Assembly: GCA_017419405.1 (NCBI GenBank)
Contig: JAFOLH010000015.1
Coordinates: 186,001-250,000 of the forward strand
Direction of reading: 5' to 3'
Source: Renibacterium sp.
GTDB lineage: Bacteria; Actinomycetota; Actinomycetes; Actinomycetales; Micrococcaceae
Length of the DNA: 64,000 bases
The translations under genes were made by a program, and so were the position numbers. Of the stretch, positions 18,383 to 27,277 are shown piece by piece (position 1 is the stretch's first letter; every line of letters starts with the position of its first letter). The notes beneath the pieces were generated by a model that was given only the letters and a program-made list of their open reading frames with translations, was not told where the DNA came from and ran no database searches.

Positions 18383-19474
18383 TCAGGGCTCCAATCCCCC
18401 GGCCACGCTGAACGCGCGATCGAAGCCGGCCGCCCGCAGGGCCAGAGCCGCGGCAGCGGAACGCAGCCCGGTCCGGCAGAACAAGACCAGGTCGGTCCCG
18501 GCCGGAAGCGCGCCGAAATTGCCGGCATCGAGCTCGGCTTTGGGCAGCAGGATCGCACCCGGCACCGTGCCCAACACGGTTTCCGACGGTGATCGGACAT
18601 CGATCAGCGCAAAGCTGCCGGCCGGCAAAGAAGCCAGTTCCACCGCCACCGGGGCCGGTGCGGCAACGCCGCAGAATTCCGCATAGTCGATCAATCCGGT
18701 GACCGGTTCGCGTTCCGGATCCGCTGCGACCGCAATGGTCCGCCACGAGCCGGCCAAGGCATCATGGATCTGCAGCCGGCCGAGCAGCGGTTTGCCGACT
18801 CCGGTGATCAGTTTGACCGCCTCGGCCGCCATCACCGAACCGATCACACCGCAGAGCATCCCGAAGACCCCGGCCTCGGAGCAAGCCGGCACAGTCTCCG
18901 CAGCGGGCGGTTCGGGGAAGATGTCCCGATAGGTCGGCCCATGCCCGGCCCAGAACACCGAAACCTGACCGTCGAACCGCAGGATCGATCCCCAGACCAG
19001 CGGTTTCGCCAGGATTTCGCAGGCGTCGGAGACCAGGTACCGGGTGGCGAAATTGTCCGAGCCGTCCAACACCAGATCGAACCGGCCAAACAGTTCCAGG
19101 GCGTTCGAAGCATCCAATCGCAGTTCCAGGGGCTCCACGTCGACCAGCGGATTCAATGCGGCCACCGCAGCGGCGGCAGAGGATACTTTCGGCGCGCCGA
19201 CCGACCCGGTACTGTGCAGCACCTGCCGTTGCAAGTTGGAGACGTCCACCGCGTCGTCGTCGACAATCGCGATCCGGCCCACGCCGGCCGCGGCCAAATA
19301 GGAAATCACCGGCGAGCCCAGACCACCCGCGCCGATCACCAGGACTTTGGCGTTCTTGAGCCGGCGCTGGCCCAGCACACCGACTTCGGTGAGCAGCAGA
19401 TGCCGGGAATACCGCTCCATTTCTTCGGCCGTGAGTTCCGGCGCAGGGCTTACCAATTCGGCTGCAGAAAACAT
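18383..19474 (-). CDS. moeZ: MoeZ/MoeB-like adenylyltransferase with C-terminal rhodanese domain
   Basis: A 363-residue E1-like enzyme that adenylates and sulfurates ubiquitin-like sulfur carriers (MoaD, ThiS, CysO type). YSRHLLLTEVG, the nucleotide-binding VLVIGAGGLGSPVISYLAAAG and VPACSEAGVFG match MoeB/ThiF. A rhodanese module (about residues 280-363) carries the persulfide Cys in LFCRTGLRS. The protein stops at VAGGLEP, roughly a dozen residues earlier than typical rhodanese ends. It could activate the ThiS encoded 2.4 kb away. It is divergent from the TetR gene and convergent with hemA. Confidence 0.9.
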   Translation of the reverse strand: MFSAAELVSPAPELTAEEMERYSRHLLLTEVGVLGQRRLKNAKVLVIGAGGLGSPVISYLAAAGVGRIAIVDDDAVDVSNLQRQVLHSTGSVGAPKVSSAAAAVAALNPLVDVEPLELRLDASNALELFGRFDLVLDGSDNFATRYLVSDACEILAKPLVWGSILRFDGQVSVFWAGHGPTYRDIFPEPPAAETVPACSEAGVFGMLCGVIGSVMAAEAVKLITGVGKPLLGRLQIHDALAGSWRTIAVAADPEREPVTGLIDYAEFCGVAAPAPVAVELASLPAGSFALIDVRSPSETVLGTVPGAILLPKAELDAGNFGALPAGTDLVLFCRTGLRSAAAALALRAAGFDRAFSVAGGLEP

Positions 19475-19499
19475 GTTCCAAATCTACGCTGCAGCCAAG

Positions 19500-19513
19500 T
19501 TACCCCCCAGTAA
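19500..19513. promoter_or_regulatory. Candidate TetR operator (TTAC-N6-GTAA)
   Basis: An inverted repeat TTAC, six bases, GTAA lies 29 bp before the TetR start codon, between the divergent moeZ and tetR genes. Position and symmetry fit an autoregulatory TetR-family site, but the half-sites are only four bases long. Confidence 0.3.
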
Positions 19514-19541
19514 GCTGTACCAAGCATGTTAAGGAGAAGCC

Positions 19542-20171
19542 ATGACTGAGGAAACCCGCACGCGGCCTGCCCGGCTGCCTCGGGACGAACGCCGCGCCCA
19601 ATTGCTTTCGGCTGCCCAGGAGGTTTTCGTCGCAAACGGATACCACGGGGCCGCCATGGATGAGATCGCGGAAACCGCGCAAGTGTCCAAGCCCGTGCTC
19701 TACCAGCACTTCCCGTCCAAGCGGGACCTCTACTTGGCCCTGCTGGATCAGCAGATCGCCGAACTGACTGCCCGCATGCTCGCTGCCCTGGCCTCGACCA
19801 ATGACAACAAGTACCGGGTGCAAGCCACGATCAAGGCCTACTTCGAGTTCATTTCCAAAGACGACCAGGCGCATCGGCTGATCTTCGAGAACGATTTGAT
19901 CAACGATCCGGAGGTCGCCGCGAAAATCGAGATTTTCAGTGCGACGTATGCGGATGCGATCGCCGGCATCATCACGCACGACACCTCGCTTCCCGCGCCG
20001 GAAGCCACCCTGCTGGGCCGCGCGCTGGCCGGCATGTCGCATGTCAGCGCCCGTTACTGGTTGGAAAACGACAGCGAAATCGAGCTGGAGGTCGCGGTCG
20101 AGCTGATTTATCGTTTAGCTTGGCGCGGAATCAGCCGATTCCCCAAGGAAACCAATCCAGAAGAGAACTAA
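19542..20171 (+). CDS. TetR/AcrR family transcriptional regulator
   Basis: A 209-residue repressor-type protein. The N-terminal helix-turn-helix runs from about residue 15 to 62 (QLLSAAQEVFVANGYHGAAM, then VSKPVLYQHFPSKRDLYLALL), and the rest is a ligand-binding helical domain. ATG with AAGGAG upstream. The neighbouring DUF3107 gene and the divergent moeZ match the mycobacterial Rv3206c-Rv3208A order, so it is probably the Rv3208-type regulator. The ligand is unknown. Confidence 0.92.
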   Translation: MTEETRTRPARLPRDERRAQLLSAAQEVFVANGYHGAAMDEIAETAQVSKPVLYQHFPSKRDLYLALLDQQIAELTARMLAALASTNDNKYRVQATIKAYFEFISKDDQAHRLIFENDLINDPEVAAKIEIFSATYADAIAGIITHDTSLPAPEATLLGRALAGMSHVSARYWLENDSEIELEVAVELIYRLAWRGISRFPKETNPEEN

Positions 20172-20228
20172 GCTGGGATCCGAGCAAGAATCCAAGCTGT
20201 AGCAACAACCCCAGAAGGAGCATCCGCG

Positions 20229-20453
20229 GTGGAAGTCAAGATCGGAATTCAGAATGTGGGCCGGGAAATCGTGCTCGAGTCCAACCAGGATGCTGACGCC
20301 GTTGCGGCGTTGGTCTCGGAGGCGATCAAGAACAGCACCGAGCTCCGCCTCGCGGACGACAAAGGGCGCACCGTGATTGTCCCCGGCGGCTCGATCGGCT
20401 ACGTGGAACTCGGCGCCGAAGAGTCCCGACGGGTCGGATTCGGGGCGCTCTAA
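20229..20453 (+). CDS. DUF3107 family protein
   Basis: A 74-residue protein conserved in actinobacteria (KIGIQNVGREIVLESNQDAD, ending GYVELGAEESRRVGFGAL). Function is unknown; the family includes the mycobacterial TB9.4 product. GTG start with AAGGAG upstream. The stop codon abuts the ATG of the next gene, so the two are co-transcribed. No signal peptide or membrane segment. Confidence 0.9.
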   Translation: MEVKIGIQNVGREIVLESNQDADAVAALVSEAIKNSTELRLADDKGRTVIVPGGSIGYVELGAEESRRVGFGAL

Positions 20454-20759
20454 ATGGTCGATTTGGTTGTCATCGCGCTGATCTCCACGGGTCTGGGCAT
20501 CATCGCCTGGGCAGTGGACCGGAACCACGACAAGTACGGCGCGATCCTGCCTCCGGCGGCCGCCGTCGTCGCTGCCATGCTGACCTGGATCATCACCATC
20601 TCGGCCACCTTGGGATATCTTCCGGGCTGGACCTGGGTGCCGTGGATCGCCTCGTTGCTGATCGGCGCGGCCGCGGCCGTTGCCGTCACCTGGTTGCTCG
20701 GCCGCAGCCGGAAGCACCAGGACACCGCTCAGCTCACCGCGATCCTCAAGCACGGCTGA
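20454..20759 (+). CDS. Small three-helix membrane protein
   Basis: A 101-residue hypothetical protein. Three hydrophobic segments are visible (about residues 2-20, 31-53 and 63-84), followed by a short charged tail (GRSRKHQDTAQL). It starts directly after the DUF3107 stop, and a strong hairpin follows 22 bp after its own stop. No family recognised. Confidence 0.8.
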   Translation: MVDLVVIALISTGLGIIAWAVDRNHDKYGAILPPAAAVVAAMLTWIITISATLGYLPGWTWVPWIASLLIGAAAAVAVTWLLGRSRKHQDTAQLTAILKHG

Positions 20760-20781
20760 ACCGGAGCCGACCGAAGCAGAA

Positions 20782-20820
20782 CCGGGCCGGGCCAGCTGGA
20801 ATCCAGCTGGCCCGGCCCGG
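20782..20820 (+). terminator. 18-bp perfect hairpin after the DUF3107 operon
   Basis: Arms 20782-20799 and 20803-20820 are exact reverse complements around a 3-nt loop (AAT), followed by TCATTT. GC-rich and well placed as a terminator for the plus-strand operon. Confidence 0.8.
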
Positions 20821-20840
20821 TCATTTGGCGGGCGAGCCCC

Positions 20841-20879
20841 AGTACGCCGTCTACCAGTACGCCGTCTACCAGTACGCCG
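20841..20879 (+). repeat. 15-bp tandem repeat after thiG
   Basis: Agtacgccgtctacc occurs twice in full, followed by nine bases of a third copy, and ends directly at the thiG stop codon (TAG on the minus strand at 20882-20880). Lengthening of thiG through loss of the stop would add a VLVDG repeat. Confidence 0.75.
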
Positions 20880-21653
<774 letters not shown>

Positions 21654-21890
21654 TCATCCTCCTTGTACTGCGGTGACGATTTCGACCTCGTCGCCGGGTT
21701 CCAACCCGGTGCCGCCCCATTGCGAGCGCGGCACCACTTCGGCATTGCGGACGACGGCGACACCCAGCCTTCCGCCGTCGGCCGGCTGGCCGCTGGGCAG
21801 CAATTCGCGTCCGGTCTGCGCAGCGACCAGGGCGGAAACCGTTTTCGCCGCATCGAGCGGGCACGGTTCGCCGTTGAGTGTGATGGTCAT
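21654..21890 (-). CDS. thiS: Sulfur carrier protein ThiS
   Basis: A 78-residue ubiquitin-like carrier. The C-terminal Gly-Gly (AVQGG) needed for adenylation and thiocarboxylate formation is present. ATG at 21890 with AGGAG 6 nt upstream; it overlaps the thiO stop (ATGA). Activated by a ThiF/MoeZ-type enzyme, for which the nearby moeZ is a candidate, and used by ThiG. Confidence 0.94.
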   Translation of the reverse strand: MTITLNGEPCPLDAAKTVSALVAAQTGRELLPSGQPADGGRLGVAVVRNAEVVPRSQWGGTGLEPGDEVEIVTAVQGG

Positions 21891-22996
21891 CGGATCTCCT
21901 GGGTTCGGTCTGATGGTGCCGCGGCAAATCTGCCCGGAGCGAACTGCGCCCACCGCGGATCGGCACGCCCAGCGAGCAATTCGCAGCAGATCTCGGCGGC
22001 GATCGGGGTCAGCAACACACCGTGCCGGTAAAACCCGGTGGCAATGATCAGCCCTTCGGCCACCCGGCCCAGCAACGGGGCATTGTCCGGGGTGCCGGGC
22101 CGGGCCCGGGCGGTGACCTCGGAAAGGGTAAGTTCGGCGACTGCGGGCAGCACCGTCTGGGCATCCCGCAACAGCTGGTAGACCCCGCCGGCGGAGGCAC
22201 CCGGGCGACCGTCTTCACGCTGCGTCGCCCCGATCACCACGCTGCCGTCGGGACGCGGGATGAGGTAGACCGGGTTGCCCCGGACCACGGCCCGCAGGGT
22301 ATGCCGCAGCAGGGGTTGCAGTTGCTCCGGGACCTCCAGCCGCAAGATGTCCCCGTACACCGCGCGCAACGGCAGATCGACGGGCACGCCGGGCAGGCTG
22401 CGGGCGGCCAGGCCGTTGGTCACGATCACCTCGGCGGCCCGGATCTGCCCGCCATCGTCGAGATCGACGATTCCCGGCCGGACCGCCGTTGCACCGACCC
22501 GGCGCACTTCCAAACCGGCCAGCAGGACCGCAGCCAAACGCCGGGGATCCACCTGGTGGTCGGCCTGCGCGAAGTACCCGGACACCCGCAATTGCGGACT
22601 GAGCATCGGCTCCAGTTCGCCGAGCGCGGTCGAATCCAAGCTCTGCACCGGGAGCCCGGCCAAGGATTGCGCGGCGACCAAATCCGCCAGAAGCGCCCGG
22701 TCAGCCGGATCCGCGCCCAGCAGGACGGTCCCGGAACGTCGGTAGCCGACGTCGCCTGGGAGCGAGCCGACGAATTCCGGCCATAACCGCCAGGCCGCCA
22801 GCATCAGCTCCTGCAAGGCTTGTTCCTGGTAGTGGAATTCGGTCACCGGGGCGAGCATGCCTGCTGCGGCATAGGTCGCTCCGCCCGCCGGTTCCGGATC
22901 GATCAACAGCACCTTCCGGCCGCTGCGTTGCACCTGCCAGGCAATGCCCAAACCCACGATGCCGCCGCCGATCACTGCGACGTCGTACTGCTGCAT
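21887..22996 (-). CDS. thiO: Glycine oxidase ThiO
   Basis: A 369-residue FAD-dependent amine oxidase that makes dehydroglycine for thiazole synthesis. The FAD motif DVAVIGGGIVGLGIAWQ is at residues 5-21, and the C-terminal LIIATGFYRHGVLLTPIAAE is typical of the DAO/ThiO family. First gene of the thiO-thiS-thiG operon and directly downstream of a TPP riboswitch, whose 3' end contains the likely ribosome-binding site. Confidence 0.94.
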   Translation of the reverse strand: MQQYDVAVIGGGIVGLGIAWQVQRSGRKVLLIDPEPAGGATYAAAGMLAPVTEFHYQEQALQELMLAAWRLWPEFVGSLPGDVGYRRSGTVLLGADPADRALLADLVAAQSLAGLPVQSLDSTALGELEPMLSPQLRVSGYFAQADHQVDPRRLAAVLLAGLEVRRVGATAVRPGIVDLDDGGQIRAAEVIVTNGLAARSLPGVPVDLPLRAVYGDILRLEVPEQLQPLLRHTLRAVVRGNPVYLIPRPDGSVVIGATQREDGRPGASAGGVYQLLRDAQTVLPAVAELTLSEVTARARPGTPDNAPLLGRVAEGLIIATGFYRHGVLLTPIAAEICCELLAGRADPRWAQFAPGRFAAAPSDRTQEIR

Positions 22997-23004
22997 GAAA
23001 ATCT

Positions 23005-23115
23005 TCCCTTCCCTACGCCGGCATGATCCGGTTCAGGTATCGTGACGGTCGGCATAGTGGTCAGCTACGCCCTCTCAGCCCGTTGCAGACGATGGGCTCC
23101 CGCGGTGGCTCCAGT
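23005..23115 (-). ncRNA. TPP riboswitch (THI element)
   Basis: On the minus strand the conserved GGGCTGAGAGGG lies at about 23067-23078, followed by ACCTGAACCGGATCATGCCG and then GCGTAGGGAA near 23008-23039; these are the two signature blocks of the thiamine pyrophosphate aptamer. It ends about 10 nt before the thiO start, and the GGGAAGGGAAG at its 3' end probably acts as the Shine-Dalgarno region. TPP binding should therefore lower translation of thiO-thiS-thiG. Confidence 0.95.
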
Positions 23116-23220
23116 CTAATCCTGATCGCTGACGCAACCGGTAACCCCGCCCCAGCCCGGCCAATCAGCAACCCGGGCAGAAACTGCGGAGCGTGGCTCG
23201 GCCAAGGATCTCTGAGTGGA

Positions 23221-23270
23221 CCTGGGAGGGCCTGGGAGGGCCTGGGAGGACCCGGGTGGGCCTGGGGAGT
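23221..23270 (+). repeat. Five 10-bp tandem repeats upstream of thiE
   Basis: Units cctgggaggg (twice), cctgggagga, cccgggtggg and cctggggagt follow in strict 10-bp phase. The array ends 12 bp before the thiE start and contains several purine-rich GGGAGG blocks resembling ribosome-binding sites. Confidence 0.75.
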
Positions 23271-23282
23271 AGGCTTAGCGCC

Positions 23283-23918
23283 GTGAAAAATTTGCAGACT
23301 GCCCAGTTGTACTTGTGCACCGATGCCCGGAAACGGCAAGGCGACTTCGGGCAGTTCCTCGATGCGGCGTTCCGCGGCGGCGTGGACATCATCCAGCTGC
23401 GGGACAAGGACCTCGAAGCCGCCGAAGAACTCGAGCTGCTCGAGACCCTGCGCTCGGTCGCCGAACGGCACGGGAAATCATGGGCGGTCAATGACCGGGC
23501 GGACATCGCGTTGCTGAGCCGGGCTCCGGTTTTCCATATCGGCCAGAAGGACCTTCCGGTCCCGGGCATGCGTTTGCTGCTGCCCGACGTTTCCGCGGGG
23601 CTGTCCAGCCATTCCCCGGAACAGGCAGCCGCCGCAGCGCTCGAGGCGGGCATCGACTATTTCTGCGTCGGGCCGGTTTGGGCGACGCCGACCAAACCCG
23701 GGCGCGCCGCCGTCGGACTGGACCTGGTCCGGTTCGCCGCCGGATTGGACACTCGGAAACCCTGGTTCGCGATCGGCGGCATCGGCCTGGACAACATCGG
23801 CGAGGTGGTGGCGGCCGGGGCTCGACGGGTGGTCGTGGTCCGGGCGATCACCGAAGCCGACGACCCGGAAGCGGCGGCACAACGGCTCAAAGCCGCGCTG
23901 CCATCGCTTGAGCCGTAA
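23283..23918 (+). CDS. thiE: Thiamine-phosphate synthase
   Basis: A 211-residue TIM-barrel enzyme that joins HMP pyrophosphate and thiazole phosphate to thiamine phosphate. [34 protein letters not shown] and [12 protein letters not shown] match the family. The GTG at 23283 is preferred; in-frame codons back to 23193 would translate the Gly-rich tandem repeat. It is divergent from the riboswitch-controlled thiO operon and has no visible riboswitch of its own. Confidence 0.94.
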   Translation: MKNLQTAQLYLCTDARKRQGDFGQFLDAAFRGGVDIIQLRDKDLEAAEELELLETLRSVAERHGKSWAVNDRADIALLSRAPVFHIGQKDLPVPGMRLLLPDVSAGLSSHSPEQAAAAALEAGIDYFCVGPVWATPTKPGRAAVGLDLVRFAAGLDTRKPWFAIGGIGLDNIGEVVAAGARRVVVVRAITEADDPEAAAQRLKAALPSLEP

Positions 23919-23938
23919 CTCCCGTCGCCTGCCTGCGG

Positions 23939-24976
23939 TTACTGGAACGAGTAGAGCATCGCGGCCAGGATCATTGCCAAACCCAAAGCCAGCAACGACG
24001 CGTGCAGCCATTTGTACATCGCCAGCAGACCCGCGAATTCACGCAGGATCGCGCTCGGCAGGAAATAGCCGGCGGTGCCGGAACCGACCGCTTGGGTGTC
24101 CATGCCGATCCGACGCGCAAGCAGCGCGGCCCGGAAGACATGAAAGTTGTTCGTCACCACGATCGAGCTGCGCTCCGAAGCGGCCGGTGCCATGAGCCTC
24201 GCGGAAAATCGCAGATTTTCCTCGGTGTTGCGCGCCTGGTCCTCGATCAGCACTGCATCGGCCGGAACGCCGCCGTCGATCAGGTACTCGGCCATTGCGG
24301 AAGCCTCGGAGCGTGCCTCGTCGGCGCCTTGCCCACCGGTGACGATGATCCGGCAGGATACGCCCGCCGCCGTCGACTGGTCGTGGATTTCCCGGGCTTT
24401 GATCAGCCGGCTCGCCAACAACGGCGGAACCCGGGCACCGATCAGGCCCGAGCCGAGGACGATCACGTAATCCGGATCGCCGCGGTAGGGCAACTTCGAA
24501 TAAACCAGGGCGTAAATCAAAAAACTGCACAGGAGGTAGCCCAGGTAACCGGCGATCAGCACCACCGCGGTTCCGAAAGCGAACAAAGCATTCTGCGTCA
24601 CGGCGGATTCCGACTGCACTGAGACCATCAGGACAAGCACCATGCCGACGCCGAGGATCGCCAAGCCGGCGAACAGGGACAGCAGGTTGCCCGGGCTGCG
24701 GCCCTCCCGGCGCAGCATCACGACGCCATTGAGGATCAGGAACCCGCACAAGAACACCGCGGACAACGGAACCAGGACGAAAACCAAGCCCACGGTCAAC
24801 AGTTGCCGGACCCCGGCCGGCAGATCCGGCACGGCCACCACCGCGAGGTAGCTGAAGCCGAGCGCCGCAGAGAGGTAGATCCCGTTGCGCAAGCGGCGGG
24901 GCTCCCGCTTCAGACTGACCAGGAAAATGCCCCAGCACAGCAGCGCAATACCGGTCATGATCAAGAAAATCCCCAT
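23939..24976 (-). CDS. YdcF/DUF218 family integral membrane protein
   Basis: A 345-residue protein with about five membrane segments in the first ~160 residues and one near the C-terminus. Between them lies a DUF218 (YdcF/SanA-like) domain, seen as DYVIVLGSGL, IIVTGGQGADEARSEASAMA, DQARNTEENLRFS and VVTNNFHVFRAALLARRIG. Related proteins act in envelope biogenesis, but substrates are poorly known. It is convergent with thiE (20 bp between stops). Confidence 0.88.
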   Translation of the reverse strand: MGIFLIMTGIALLCWGIFLVSLKREPRRLRNGIYLSAALGFSYLAVVAVPDLPAGVRQLLTVGLVFVLVPLSAVFLCGFLILNGVVMLRREGRSPGNLLSLFAGLAILGVGMVLVLMVSVQSESAVTQNALFAFGTAVVLIAGYLGYLLCSFLIYALVYSKLPYRGDPDYVIVLGSGLIGARVPPLLASRLIKAREIHDQSTAAGVSCRIIVTGGQGADEARSEASAMAEYLIDGGVPADAVLIEDQARNTEENLRFSARLMAPAASERSSIVVTNNFHVFRAALLARRIGMDTQAVGSGTAGYFLPSAILREFAGLLAMYKWLHASLLALGLAMILAAMLYSFQ

Positions 24977-25045
24977 GCCAAAACCCTACCTGCCGGCAAC
25001 CTGGGTGCGGGCCGGCGGTGCGGACTGGCAGCCCGACCGGCAGGC

Positions 25046-25666
25046 TCAGGCGGTCAAACCCAGTTGGCTCATCCGCAGCGAGTGGTTCCGGGTCAGTGCG
25101 GCCATCAGCTCGGCTCGGAACGCATCGGCGCCCGGCAGCGCCGCACCCTCGATGCTGACCCGCTGCGCTTGGCTCAACGCCTCGCCGACCAAGCGGCGGC
25201 CCCAGAGCGCCAGACGCGAGGCCAGCCGCGGGTCGTCGTCGAGCATTTGCCGCAAGCGTTCCTGCAAACCGTCCGACGTCGGCGCGGAATCCTGGATCTG
25301 CTGGACCAATTGCGCTGTCGCCGGGTCCAGGAATTGACTGACTGAACGGTAGAAATCAGCCGAAATCGTATCGATCACATAGGCCTTCATGATCGATTCG
25401 TACCAATCCGCCGGTCTGGTCCGTTCGTGGAAAGCGTCGATGGAGGGTTGAAAGGGCAGCATCGCGGCTTCCACGTCCTGGCCCAGGCCGGACAACCGCT
25501 CGGCGACCAATTCGAAGTTCCCGAACTCGGTGACCGCCATCCGGCCCAGGACCGCGCGATCGCGCAGGCTCGGTGAAAACCTGGCGTCCGAGGACAGCCG
25601 TTCGAAGGCCGAGAGCTCGCCATAAGCCATCACGCCGAGCAGGTCCAGGACAAAGCGATCCGTCAT
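25046..25666 (-). CDS. Ferritin-like fold protein
   Basis: A 206-residue helical protein resembling the ferritin-like/MiaE-like family of actinobacteria (mycobacterial counterpart near Rv3210c, by memory). Glu/His residues that could bind a diiron centre occur in FERLSSDA, TEFGNFELV and ADWYESIMKAYV. ATG start, divergent from the RNB gene by 58 bp. Metal binding and reaction are not established by the sequence. Confidence 0.75.
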   Translation of the reverse strand: MTDRFVLDLLGVMAYGELSAFERLSSDARFSPSLRDRAVLGRMAVTEFGNFELVAERLSGLGQDVEAAMLPFQPSIDAFHERTRPADWYESIMKAYVIDTISADFYRSVSQFLDPATAQLVQQIQDSAPTSDGLQERLRQMLDDDPRLASRLALWGRRLVGEALSQAQRVSIEGAALPGADAFRAELMAALTRNHSLRMSQLGLTA

Positions 25667-25724
25667 GTCTGCAAGACTAGATCACCTCGGCCGGACTGTC
25701 CGACCAAGGCATTAGGCTGGGCTT

Positions 25725-27206
25725 GTGCCTCATTCGCAGATCGTCGTGCCCGACAATGACCGGCCCCTGCACGAAGCCCTGGCGGCTTTGCAGACCGAAT
25801 TCGAGCTGCCTGCCGGCTTCAGCCCGGAGGTGAGCGCGGAACTCGAACGATCGATCGCCGAGCACCGGCTTCCGGACTCGGATCTGACCGGGTTGCCGTT
25901 CATCACCATCGATCCGCCGGCTTCGATGGATCTGGATCAGGCGATGCATCTGGTCCGCGAAGGCCAGGGTTACCGGGTCTACTACGCGATCGCCGACGTG
26001 CCCGGGTTCGTGCCGCCCGGCGGCGCCCTGGACGCGGAGACCCGCAAGCGCGGCCAGACCATCTACGCCCCGGACCGGATCACCCCGCTGCATCCGAAGC
26101 AGCTCAGCGAGGATGCGGCGAGCCTGCTCGCCGGAAAAACCCGCAGCGCGTTCGTCTGGCAACTGGCGCTGGACTCGGCGGGCAGTACGGTCGGCGCCAC
26201 GGTGGCCAGAGCGCAGGTCGCCTCCGTGGCCAAGCTCGGTTACGCACAGGCCCAGGACGAACTCGACGCCGGCACCCAATCCGAATACCTGCCGACGCTG
26301 GAATTGCTCAAGGAAATCGGGCTGAAACGGATCGAGCTGGAACGCCGCCGCGGTGGCGCGAGCCTGAACTCCCCGCAACAGGAGGTCGTCCACGAAGCCG
26401 GCGTCTATCAGCTGGTCTTCCGGCCCAATCTGCCGATCGAGGATTGGAACGCGCAGATCTCGCTCGCCACCGGGATGGCTGCGGCGCAGATCATGCTGGA
26501 AGGGAAGATCGGCATCCTGCGGACCATGCCGGCCCCGGATCCGGCCGCGGTCGACCGCTTCCGCAGACAAGCCGCAGCGCTGGGCAAACCGTGGCCGCGC
26601 GATTTGGCCTATGGCGAATTCCTGCGTTCCTTGGACCCGGCCGAGCCCCGACAACTCGCGCTGCTGCACGCGGCCACTGCGCTGTTCCGCGGCGCCGGAT
26701 ACACCCCTTTCGACGGCGCGGTCCCGGAACAGACCAGCCAGGCCGCCGTGGCCGCGCCCTATGCGCACACCACCGCACCGCTGCGTCGCCTGGTGGACCG
26801 CTTCGTGTTGACCATCTGCGCCGCGCTCAGCAATGGCGCCGAGGTGCCTGATTGGGCCCGCGCGGCGCTGCCGGATCTGCCGAAACTCATGGCCGCCTCG
26901 GATCAGTTGGCCGGACGGGTGGACCGGGCGGCGCTGGACACGGTCGAAGCGGCAGTGCTGAGCAGCCGGATCGGCGAAGAATTCGACGCCGTGGTGCTGG
27001 CCGGTGCCCGCAAAACCGACAACAAAGCCGAACCAGGCAAAGGCGTACCGCGCCCCAGCACGCAATTTTCCACCGTGCAATTGGCCGAACCGGCGGTTTC
27101 GGCACCCTGCGAAGGCGATTTGGAGCCGGGAAGCACGCTCCGCGTCCGACTGCTCACTGCGGACATCGCCACCAGGACCGTCCGGTTTACCGTGGCGGCA
27201 GGCTAA
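25725..27206 (+). CDS. RNB-domain ribonuclease (RNase II/R family)
   Basis: A 493-residue 3'-5' exoribonuclease. The RNB active-site segment reads TIDPPASMDLDQAMHL (about residues 62-77): Asp residues equivalent to E. coli RNase II D201, D207 and D209 are present, but the fourth is Gln. APYAHTTAPLRRLVDRF at about residue 340 is the conserved C-terminal RNB motif. The protein is shorter than RNase R and lacks obvious cold-shock domains at the N-terminus. GTG start. Confidence 0.88.
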   Translation: MPHSQIVVPDNDRPLHEALAALQTEFELPAGFSPEVSAELERSIAEHRLPDSDLTGLPFITIDPPASMDLDQAMHLVREGQGYRVYYAIADVPGFVPPGGALDAETRKRGQTIYAPDRITPLHPKQLSEDAASLLAGKTRSAFVWQLALDSAGSTVGATVARAQVASVAKLGYAQAQDELDAGTQSEYLPTLELLKEIGLKRIELERRRGGASLNSPQQEVVHEAGVYQLVFRPNLPIEDWNAQISLATGMAAAQIMLEGKIGILRTMPAPDPAAVDRFRRQAAALGKPWPRDLAYGEFLRSLDPAEPRQLALLHAATALFRGAGYTPFDGAVPEQTSQAAVAAPYAHTTAPLRRLVDRFVLTICAALSNGAEVPDWARAALPDLPKLMAASDQLAGRVDRAALDTVEAAVLSSRIGEEFDAVVLAGARKTDNKAEPGKGVPRPSTQFSTVQLAEPAVSAPCEGDLEPGSTLRVRLLTADIATRTVRFTVAAG

Positions 27207-27234
27207 CCGACGGTCAGTCCGTCCGGTCGAATCG

Positions 27235-27277
27235 GCTTATATTTATATATTTGCATATTTTGATGTATACTTTTTCC
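27235..27277 (+). promoter_or_regulatory. AT-rich leaderless-type promoter
   Basis: A 43-bp stretch made mostly of A and T within a high-GC genome. TATACT at 27266-27271 is a good -10 box, and six bases later comes the ATG at 27278. Transcription would then begin at or next to the start codon, as in the leaderless mRNAs common in actinobacteria. No good -35 is evident at the usual distance. Confidence 0.6.

Noticed and set aside
20841-20879. CRISPR-like array
   Set aside because: The repeats are 15 bp with no spacers between them, so this is a simple tandem repeat.
23221-23270. N-terminal extension of ThiE through the Gly-rich repeat
   Set aside because: The frame stays open upstream, but the added residues are low-complexity products of the tandem repeat and the family starts at the GTG at 23283.
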